Shown here: positions 41,268 through 48,276 of the stretch, in pieces | Layout of the letters: the number at the start of each line of letters is the position of its first letter | Position numbering within the stretch: the first letter of the stretch is position 1 | DNA from: Acrasis kona | Taxonomy: Eukaryota; Heterolobosea; Eutetramitea; Acrasida; Acrasidae | DNA: 48,276 nt | Assembly (NCBI GenBank): GCA_026419775.2 | Contig: JAOPGA020000855.1 | Span: forward strand, 1 to 48,276 | Direction of reading: 5' to 3' | Notes under the pieces: generated by a model | What the model was told of the DNA's origin: nothing | Database searches by the model: none | The model's input: the letters and a program-made list of their open reading frames with translations, nothing else | Made by a program: the position numbers and the translations under genes

Positions 41268-41796
41268 ATGTCAAGAAAGGGAGTACTTCAACTATACAAG
41301 GTTGGATTGCAATATTGCGATTTGTCTGGTGCTAGCAAGGGGGCGAGGTAATTGACGACGCTGATATTTTGTGTTTTATGCTTTTAGAGATGTGATAGAA
41401 AAGTCTGTTGTTGATCTTGCGAAAATGTATCCAAACATTAATTTTTTTGTTCAAGTCGTGAGGAATAAAGAACCTTCCCTAGCTGGACATTTTCGTAAGT
41501 GATTCACTGAGGAAACATGAATATAACACGTAGTGAATGGAAGAATAAAGAGGCATCAAATTGGAAATAAGAGTGCAGAAGAGATTGTCAGGAAGATTTA
41601 CGAACTACGATGTCAATGGGGACACAAACCAGAAAAGATTGGATCTGGAAAAAAAACATTTAATCCGAGTGTACAGGGACAATGGACGCCATTTCTTTGG
41701 ATGAAGACACCGCGTGAATTTGTAGAAAGACCGTACAAGGAGAGTAAAAAAGACAAGAAGAAGAGGATGTTGGCTATGCCAATCGACCACACATAA
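41268..41796 (+). CDS. MRPL43: Mitochondrial large-subunit ribosomal protein mL43
   Basis: Three exons, 41268-41347, 41388-41494 and 41534-41796, with 40- and 39-base introns (GTAATT...TTTTAG and GTAAGT...CACGTAG); 149 residues. The assembled N terminus MSRKGVLQLYKVGLQYCD, with GASKGARDVIEKSVVDLAK, then NINFFVQVVRNKEPSLAGHF and LNGR, is the L51/S25/CI-B8 thioredoxin-like domain. In mL43 it has the GGSSKGAR and YLNGR motifs; here these are SGASKGAR and FLNGR. The C-terminal 60 residues are a basic extension (WGHKPEKIGSGKKTFNPS). mL43 belongs to the mitochondrial large ribosomal subunit. The gene cannot be read without the introns, which both split conserved motifs. Confidence 0.92.
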
Positions 41797-41927
41797 TTCT
41801 TACAACAATAAAAATATTTTTCAAATTGGCAATAATGAACGAACTGTTGAATGTTAGGAATCTTCCTCACTTTTTACCTTCGGCGACGAACATAAAGTAT
41901 TTTTAACTAAGCTTACAATAAAAAACG

Positions 41928-42525
41928 ATGAACAAACTATTGAGCAAGGCCAGCAATATCATAATTCTTCCAGGAAATGGATGTACACCAATTATGAAGT
42001 GTAATTGGTACGCATGGCTAAAAGCACAATTAGAGAAGGAGGGTCTTAAGGTTGATATGGAAAAGTATTCAATGCCTGATCCGTAAAACATTTCATTCTA
42101 TATGCACTAATATTTCAAGACATGAGGCCAAAGAGTCCATATGGCTTCCTCATGTTCGCGAAAAATTAAATTTGACCAGCAAGTCACTTTTAATAGGCCA
42201 TTCAAGTGGTGCTGTCGCAATCATGAGGTTGGCAGAAACAGATCCTGTCTTGGGTATTGTAATTGTGTCTGGTTGCCATACAGATCTCGGTATGGAGTCA
42301 GAGGCTATATCAGGATACTATGCAAGGCCGTGGAAGTGGAATCATATAAAGAAGAATGCGGAGCACATCATTCAGCTACATTCTAAGGACGATCCTTTTA
42401 TACCGATAGACGAAGCACGTCACATTTCCTCAAATTTAAACTCTGATTATCATGAGTATGACGATCAGGGTCATTTTATGGAAGATACTTGTCCAATCCT
42501 TTTGGATATCTTAAAGAATGAATAA
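41928..42525 (+). CDS. RBBP9: RBBP9-like serine hydrolase
   Basis: Exons 41928-42082 and 42120-42525, with a 37-base intron (GTAAAA...TTTCAAG), give 186 residues, the size of human RBBP9. It opens with IIILPGNGCTPIMKCNWYAW. The spliced motif MPDPHEAKESIWLPH is strongly conserved. The nucleophile elbow GHSSGA places Ser80; Asp142/143 (SKDDPFIP) and His170 (DQGHF) complete the triad. The ASGYFxRPWxW motif is present as ISGYYARPWKW. RBBP9 is an alpha/beta hydrolase with aminopeptidase- or esterase-like activity. The second exon starts inside the conserved DP-H-E block, so the splice is secure. The stop codon lies inside the AATAAA. Confidence 0.94.
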
Positions 42526-42581
42526 AAGATTTTATATTAAGAATTGGTAATGCATTAATCATCACCTAAAATCTTTTGAAG

Positions 42582-42933
42582 ATGATTGAAGGATTACAAC
42601 CGAGTTGGAAACTGTTCAATGATATTTTATGATGTTGAGGCTTCTACTACGACAGACTCTGAAACCACGGAACAGCATACAGATAGTAGATTTGCTCACA
42701 ATTTCATTTCCAAGATGAGAGAGAAAGCAGTTGCCTCTAAAAAAATTAACATTTTTGTTGTTGGCAAGAGTGGTGTCGGCAAAAGCACCATGATTAACAG
42801 TTATGTAAATCGTTTGGGTTATCCACACACAAACTATACTTCTATTGCTATTTCTGAAGTTGCTACCAGAAACAACGTATCTGAGTTATATAGTCGGATT
42901 ACTGGTATCAATTGTCGATGGGAGGATTCTTGA
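42582..42933 (+). pseudogene. Truncated P-loop GTPase fragment
   Basis: An ATG at 42582 begins MIEGLQPSWKLFNDIL and meets a stop. A second frame (from 42619) carries the main piece: a polar acidic leader, then KINIFVVGKSGVGKSTMINS, a Walker A (G1) motif as in AIG1/Era-like GTPases, followed by YTSIAISEVATRNN. It stops at 42933, soon after the point where transposase sequence begins, before the G3 and G4 motifs. The protein is therefore cut off and probably not functional. The frame mismatch at its N terminus (near TATTTTATG, ~42622) is either a missed intron or an indel. Confidence 0.55.
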
Positions 42934-43247
42934 TGTATGTGGTCCATTTTTTGGAAAGGTACATGATATAACAATGGCAAGGGCGTGGATTAGCTCAAAC
43001 AACATTATTTTACGCGAAGGAGAAGTCTTTCTTGGAGACAAAGGATATCAAGGAAAATTGTGTAGTTCCATTTAAAGACAATATGACAAGAGAGAAAATG
43101 GCCGTAAACAGAGTGATTGGATCTGTAAGGAAAATTCGATCGGCAGAATTAAGAATTTTGGAATACTTTCGCAACCTTGGAGACACGACAGGTCTAAGCA
43201 TCATCTGGTATTTTTTGCGTGCTCCATCATCGCAAATCTGGGAATGA
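42905..43247 (+). pseudogene. DDE-type transposase remnant (Harbinger/DDE_Tnp_4-like)
   Basis: The frame from about 42905 reads SIVDGRILDVCGPFFGKVHD (one catalytic Asp in this family), then ITMARAWI and EVFLGDKGYQG (second Asp). It is then broken within the A run 43054-43057. One base fewer would continue as NCVVPFKDNMTREKMAVN and IGSVRKIRSAE (probable Glu), ending at 43247. The N-terminal half of the transposase is missing, and the fragment abuts the truncated GTPase. This is the pattern of DDE endonucleases in PIF/Harbinger-like elements. I did not find terminal inverted repeats. Inactive remnant. Confidence 0.7.
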
Positions 43248-43447
43248 TAATGGGTCACCCTGTAAGCAGAAGCGTGAATGAGTATTTGTTAGAATAATTA
43301 AAGTTTATTTCCGTACTTGTGGTTCTATCACGTTTTTCGTTATCACGTTTTTTTCAAACATCATTCAATTTTGTAAACGTAACAACCCTTATCAACCGAA
43401 AAACCAAATAATAACCGATTCTACTGCAGCACAGAGCAATCCCAGAA

Positions 43448-46336
43448 ATGAAAGTGACAATTTTTGTGATGATGCTCTATTGTCTGGTTACAGTGCTTGG
43501 TAACAGTTTGATAACAAACTTTGTTGGGGTGCGTGAACAAGACTGTCAAAATGGAATTAAAGGAACATCTTTAATGATCTATCCTAAAGAGTTAGCAGTT
43601 GACAGCATTAACAACATTTGTTATTTTACCACATATAACAACAACCTGTTTGAGTTGAACATCACGAGTGGAGTTGTTACTTATAGTCAATACAACAACA
43701 AAGTTGGAGACGTACAAAGAATAGAGATAGATAGCGTCAATAACCTCATCTACTTTGCAGAATCAAGATATAACCGCATCCGAGTTATTAACCGCACTAG
43801 CGGCTTGATAAGTACATTTGCTGGTACTGGAAAATATGAATATAATGGAGATAACATTCCAGCAACAAGTGCATCATTAGCCGCTCCGTGTGGAGTAGCA
43901 GTAGACAACATCAACAATCTTGTTTATATTGCAGACACAATTAATCAACGTATCCGAGTAGTTAACCGCACAAGTGGCTTAATAAACACACTTGCTGGTA
44001 CTGGAAAGGTAGGATACAATGGAGATAACATTCCAGCAACAAGTGCATCATTAGCCGGTCCGTTTGGAGTAGCAGTAGACAACATCAACAATCTTGTTTA
44101 TATTGCGGACACATTTAATCAACGTATCCGAGTAGTTAACCGCACTAGCGGTCTGATAAGTACATTTGCTGGAATTGAAGGTTATGAATACAACCGTGAC
44201 AATATAGCAGCAACAAGTGCATGGATAGGTAGTCCATATGGAATAGCAATAGATAACATAAACAACCTTGTTTATATTGTGAGTCAGAGTGATTGTCCCA
44301 TCCGAGTAGTTAACCGCACAAGTGGCTTAGTAAATACACTCGCTGGTACTGATAAAAAAGGAGATTATTCTATCTTAACATATAGTGTATCATCAGACAA
44401 CGTAAACAACCTTATTTATATTGCTGATAATTCCAACTTCCGCATCCAAGTTATTGATCGCACAAATGATAAAACTAGAACTGTCGTAGGAACAGGATAT
44501 CCCTCTTATTGTTGTGACAATGAACCATATGCCAATGCAGCATTGCGCGCTCCTAGAAGTACAGTAGTAGACAGCATCAACAATCTTGTTTATATTGCAG
44601 ACGCAGGTGGTAATCGCATACGAGTTGTTGATCGTGCAAGTGGCTTAATAAATACATTTGCTGGTACTGGTGAAGAAGGATACAACGGAGACAATATTAC
44701 CTCAACAAGAGCAATGTTAAATGGCCCAACTGGAATAGCGGTAGACAACAACCTTGTTTATATCGCAGACACACTTAATCATCGCATCCGAGTTGTTGAT
44801 CGCACTAGCGACTTAATAAATACATTTGCTGGTACTGGGGACAAAGGATATAACGGAGACAATTTCGCCTCAACAAGAGCAATACTAAGTATTCCAACAG
44901 GAATAGCAGTAGACAGCGCCAACAACCTCGTTTATATTGCAGACGCAGGTAATAATCGCATACGAGTTGTTGATCGTGCAAGTGGCTTAATAAATACATT
45001 TGCTGGTACTGGTGAAGAAGGATACAACGGAGATAATATTACCTCAACAAGAGCAATGTTAAATGGCCCAACAGGAATAGCAGTAGACAGCGCCAACAAT
45101 CTTGTTTATATTGCAGACGCAGGTAATAATCGCATACGAGTTGTTGATCGTGCAAGTGGCTTAATAAATACATTTGCTGGTACTGGAGACAAAGGTTACA
45201 ACGGAGAGTATATCTCAGCAGCAAGTGCATCAATGATCCTTCCATGTGAAGTAACAGTAGACAACATCAACAACCTTGTTTATATTGCAGACGCAGGTAA
45301 TAATCGCATACGAGTTGTTGATCGTGCAAGTGGCTTAATAAATACATTTGCTGGTACTGGTGAAGAAGGATACAACGGAGATAACATTATAGCAACAAGT
45401 GCAAGGTTAAGTAGTCCCAATGGTGTAACAGTGGATCACGACAACAATCTTCTATATATTGCAGATCAAGATAATCAGATGATTAGAGCAGTTCCATTAG
45501 TCAGTGGAGTAGTAGCACGTAACATTACTTGTTTTAACATTCTAAGTACAAATACCAGCGTCTGCAGCGGCAACGGTTTTTGTGTATCTTATAACAATTG
45601 CATTTGCAAAAAGAATAGTTATATTGGACAACAATGCGAGAATGATGTCACTAAATCATCGTACTTCCTTTCATTTAACAGAGATACATTTAATGAATCT
45701 TTCATTTATAATGGATACAATATACCACACTACAATTTAAGTGATGATGGAATATATCCCCAATCTGAAATATGTTTCCGTTCTTTATTCGATCTACCAG
45801 GTAAACAATTCTTTATGGCATTGAATTTCCCTGATCGGCCCTCCGCTAAACACATTCTACAGTTATTTTTATTTCCAGAGCCTTGGAACGGTCACGTTAT
45901 ATCAAGTGCAATTCATTTCAATACAACAAATGAAAACATGGTTTTAATGGATGATGGTTATGAGGTGGCATTTAGTGTACTACAAATCAAAGCCTTTACA
46001 AGCTATATTTTATACATCTCAATTGATAAAGATTTGAGCCGGATCACATCACATATAACAGATCAAAAAGGAAACATTTTGACAAACACAGTCATATATT
46101 TTTCTGATAGATATTTTGAGGTTTCACTTTTGCGTAGTAGATATCGTGTCTGTTTTGGACTGTACAATGATGGTGTAGTGGGAAAACATACTAAACTCAA
46201 ACTGTTATACTACGGAGTAAATTCAGGATCAGTGAACAACGGATCAGCGAACAACGGATCAGCTAACAACATTCCTAATGTTCGGATGATTATTGGAATT
46301 GTTATTGCATCATTAATTGGTTATCTTTTAATGTAA
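43448..46336 (+). CDS. NHL-repeat beta-propeller surface protein with EGF module, probable GPI anchor
   Basis: 962 residues. A signal peptide (MKVTIFVMMLYCLVTVLG) precedes about 12 NHL-type repeats of ~56 residues. Each is of the form SGLINTFAGTG..GYNGDN, then ATSA.L..PxGVAVD, NNLVYIADxxNxRIRVV. They should fold into two or more six-bladed propellers. A Cys-rich EGF-like module follows (CSGNGFCVSYNNCICKK), then a ~230-residue beta-rich domain I do not recognise. A short spacer carries the triple repeat SVNNGS/SANNGS/SANN, and the hydrophobic C-terminal tail (RMIIGIVIASLIGYLLM) resembles a GPI-addition signal or a terminal TM helix. NHL propellers bind proteins, RNA or ligands. Extracellular NHL-EGF proteins of this kind are abundant in heterolobosean amoebae, so the protein is probably a cell-surface recognition or adhesion molecule. 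Confidence 0.88.
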   Translation: MKVTIFVMMLYCLVTVLGNSLITNFVGVREQDCQNGIKGTSLMIYPKELAVDSINNICYFTTYNNNLFELNITSGVVTYSQYNNKVGDVQRIEIDSVNNLIYFAESRYNRIRVINRTSGLISTFAGTGKYEYNGDNIPATSASLAAPCGVAVDNINNLVYIADTINQRIRVVNRTSGLINTLAGTGKVGYNGDNIPATSASLAGPFGVAVDNINNLVYIADTFNQRIRVVNRTSGLISTFAGIEGYEYNRDNIAATSAWIGSPYGIAIDNINNLVYIVSQSDCPIRVVNRTSGLVNTLAGTDKKGDYSILTYSVSSDNVNNLIYIADNSNFRIQVIDRTNDKTRTVVGTGYPSYCCDNEPYANAALRAPRSTVVDSINNLVYIADAGGNRIRVVDRASGLINTFAGTGEEGYNGDNITSTRAMLNGPTGIAVDNNLVYIADTLNHRIRVVDRTSDLINTFAGTGDKGYNGDNFASTRAILSIPTGIAVDSANNLVYIADAGNNRIRVVDRASGLINTFAGTGEEGYNGDNITSTRAMLNGPTGIAVDSANNLVYIADAGNNRIRVVDRASGLINTFAGTGDKGYNGEYISAASASMILPCEVTVDNINNLVYIADAGNNRIRVVDRASGLINTFAGTGEEGYNGDNIIATSARLSSPNGVTVDHDNNLLYIADQDNQMIRAVPLVSGVVARNITCFNILSTNTSVCSGNGFCVSYNNCICKKNSYIGQQCENDVTKSSYFLSFNRDTFNESFIYNGYNIPHYNLSDDGIYPQSEICFRSLFDLPGKQFFMALNFPDRPSAKHILQLFLFPEPWNGHVISSAIHFNTTNENMVLMDDGYEVAFSVLQIKAFTSYILYISIDKDLSRITSHITDQKGNILTNTVIYFSDRYFEVSLLRSRYRVCFGLYNDGVVGKHTKLKLLYYGVNSGSVNNGSANNGSANNIPNVRMIIGIVIASLIGYLLM
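44590..45400 (+). repeat. Tandem NHL-coding repeats, nearly identical in DNA
   Basis: Within the NHL gene, the ~70-base segment that encodes NRIRVVDRASGLINTFAGTG occurs at 44612, 44953, 45127 and 45304 with almost no silent changes. The flanking parts of each ~170-base unit differ more. Such local identity indicates recent duplication or gene conversion among blades. Confidence 0.8.
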
Positions 46337-46879
46337 TGACAAAATATATTTGTGTGTTTTACAATAAAGATGGAAAGGTTAATGTATGGGTTTTCGGGAA
46401 AATCAAGCTTGGAGTTGACTACAATAAGAAGGCATAACTCTTTCAAATCTTCCCTAGCAACAATTTACTTTCTGGTAGAATAAATTTGGGGCTTCGAGAT
46501 ATATTCTATCAGGATTCTACAATAAAGAAAGCCTTAAAATGAGATTATTCTAGAATAAATGACGGCGATAAATGGTAGAATAATTGTACAATAATTTCGA
46601 AGCAGATATTTTGAATTTATTCTAACCCCACCAATTAACTAAACAAGTTATGTTGTAAATTCTTTGAAAAAGTATCGTAACATTTTTAATAATACCCAAA
46701 ACATGTATCAGAACAAAAATCATATAAGTTTAAACATAATTTGTTTATTGTTCATCTATTCTCAACCTGTTTAAAATCTTAACAGAATAAAACAAATAAT
46801 CGCTTTTTGACACGCCATGTTGATGATATTTGAGTCGCTTGTTGAGAGAGATATCAGAGAGCTGATCCTGTTTAACTTG
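46337..46879. other. AT-rich intergenic region
   Basis: About 540 bases. The NHL gene terminator (CAATAAAG near 46363) lies at the start. The words AGAATAA and TTATTCT recur several times between 46479 and 46623, including an imperfect inverted pair about 140 bases apart. No coding frame of note lies here before the end of the reverse-transcriptase remnant. Confidence 0.5.
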
Positions 46880-48276
46880 CTACCGCTCCGAGTCAGTGGC
46901 CACGGAACTAGTTGGTGGTGGATGTGGGCTTTGGTTTTGCCTTTGGGGTTCTGGTTGGGCCCCTCCAGCTTTGGCAAATAATTTTGACCAGTACTTTTTA
47001 TTCTTCTCCTTCTCTTTTTCCTTTAGATATTTCCGTCTTTTATTGGGATGCTCCTTCTGCAGCGCCTTTATTATTCTCTGTGCAGCGAACGTAGTTCTTT
47101 GCTTGTGCTTGTCACTATAAAACCCAACAGTCCGTGCAAAGCATTTTTAGATATAGACGCTGAGGGTATGGTAATAAGAACCAATTTGGATGACTTCTCA
47201 ACAGTCTAGCACGCACTTGCTGAATTATTTCAAGAACATTCGGTAACCGCATATTAGAGATGATTACTCTGTCCATCATGACTGGCGGAATGTCATATAT
47301 AATGGAGAAATATTTCAAAATGTTCCTGTATGGAATTGACGGTGACGTCAAAAAAACACGACTGACAATAATATTCATATCTAAAAAGACATGATTGTCA
47401 GCAGCTGTTAAGCTCAACAGCGTCTTCTTCGGTCGATAGCATTTGATGAACTCGGATATTAAATGTTCTTCACCAATCGCATGCAAATCGTCCAAGAATT
47501 GTTTCACAATTAATTTCTTACAATCTTCACTTTCTTTTGATATTAATGTTAAATTGGCGATCTCTGGGCTTGCATTAGTTCCCATTGGAATGCCGATGAC
47601 TTGTTTGAAAGTTTGCGGTTGAAGTTGTACGTGTTCGGGTAGGTCCTTATTTATCGGATAGAACGGGACCCAGAAATAATTGTTTTCCACGACGAAACGT
47701 AGCATCAGCATGAGAGATTCCCATGCCGACGGACACCATGTGATTGGGTCTAGCTTGAATGCATACTGTTGTAGATTTCTAAATGCTCCATAATGTCAAA
47801 ACGGAGCTCAGTATACAAAGATGTAAAATCATATGAACGTTGAACAAACTCTGGGGTCTTTCCATTCGTTNTAAAGAATTCGTTCCGTTCATTTATAAAG
47901 TTGACAAATTCTACCCTTGCTTGATACGAGGTTTTGACTATTGGTACTCGTAGAGGGGTCAGTACTGGCGAGGATTAATTGTTGAATCAGCAGATTTAAT
48001 CTTTTACTCAAGATTTCGGATACAGCGGTTGTGAATGTATTATACGCGCGTGACCATAAGCCAAGGTTTTTGTCGGTCGGGGTAATGTGTTGGTCGCTTG
48101 CAATCAAATTACACGAGAATTCATAATCTTGTTTTGCATTCTCTGGTGCATGGACATGAACTTGATCGAAAATGTGTCTGAGGGTTGAACGAACCCTTGT
48201 AAAATGGTCGACAATGTTTAACTGTTTGAACACTTGCGAAAAGGAAACAAATTTGGATTGTAAATTAATTCCTTAT
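46880..48276 (-). pseudogene. Reverse transcriptase of a retroelement, frameshifted, 5' end beyond window
   Basis: Minus-strand pieces in different frames form one RT. Upstream lies ITPTDKNLGLWSRAYNTF (~48100-48000), then VPIVKTSYQARVEFVNF (~47950) and motif A QRSYDFTSLYTELRFDIM (~47845). After another frame change come ITWCPSAW, VIGIPMGTNASPEIANLTL (motif B) and VKQFLDDLHAI (motif C, FLDD). A C-terminal part in yet another frame (FAAQRIIKALQKEHPNKRR, ending ATDSER) stops at 46880. At least three one-base frame changes and an ambiguous base at 47871 interrupt it. The DFTSLYT and GIPMG combination fits Penelope-like or related non-LTR elements; the exact class is unproven. No endonuclease domain is seen. 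It runs off the right edge. Confidence 0.7.

Noticed and set aside
44805-45245. Minus-strand Leu/Cys-rich ORFs
   Set aside because: Antisense shadows of the NHL repeats.
46473-46630. Inverted AGAATAAATT/AATTTATTCT pair as transposon terminal repeats
   Set aside because: Imperfect, very AT-rich, and similar words are scattered through the region by composition alone; no target duplication was seen.

Overview
The window is a stretch of nuclear DNA from a free-living unicellular eukaryote. The content (spliceosomal introns, AATAAA poly(A) signals, a eukaryotic tRNA-Met, 26S proteasome and APC/C subunits, RGS/RhoGEF/RUN signalling proteins, long NHL-repeat and REJ surface proteins) recalls heterolobosean amoebae such as Naegleria or Acrasis. 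That placement is an inference from gene style; I cannot prove it. Genes are dense on both strands, and many stop codons overlap or almost touch the AATAAA signal.

The most useful structural fact is that the introns are tiny. I reconstructed 16, all 35-46 nt, mostly GTAAGN/GTANNN...AG with one GC-AG. They were found by frame restoration, and the summed exon lengths are divisible by three in every model. Many apparently separate ORFs are therefore exons of one gene. A second pattern is one-base frame breaks in homopolymers (in RPN3, the giant RUN protein, a coiled-coil protein and a transposon remnant), which look largely like assembly errors.

Layout. 2-2460: 3' end of a type I membrane protein and a CorA-type Mg2+ transporter. 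2492-10175 (minus): a ~2560-aa helical/coiled-coil scaffold ending in RUN-like domains. 10176-11270: a gene-free kilobase with two pairs of hairpins that differ by compensatory base changes. 11271-14112: a VWA-domain protein and an RGS-START fusion. 14157-18581 (minus): a 1447-aa RCC1-like/EGF/REJ receptor. 19472-26148: a beta-trefoil/CYSTM-like protein, APC11, tRNA-Met(CAT), an amino-acid transporter, a DH-PH RhoGEF, an ankyrin protein and small unknown genes. 26574-28021: hairpins beside a small basic nuclear-type protein and a secreted repeat precursor with four RXRR sites. 28155-28970: a decayed kelch-like gene. 29236-37743: a mitochondrial P-loop ATPase, a NAPE-PLD-like hydrolase, an oxysterol-binding protein, a membrane-anchored GH17 enzyme, a small RGS protein and a 2-oxoglutarate oxygenase. 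37881-42525: a GPALPP-like protein, a small unknown, RPN3, mitochondrial ribosomal protein mL43 and RBBP9. 42582-43247: a truncated GTPase abutting a DDE transposase remnant. 43448-46336: an NHL-repeat surface protein. 46880-48276 (minus): a broken reverse transcriptase running off the window.

The genes do not form one pathway. Recurrent themes are G-protein signalling (two RGS genes and a RhoGEF), membrane and lipid handling (OSBP, START, NAPE-PLD-like, RUN) and large cell-surface proteins (REJ, NHL, GH17, repeat precursor).
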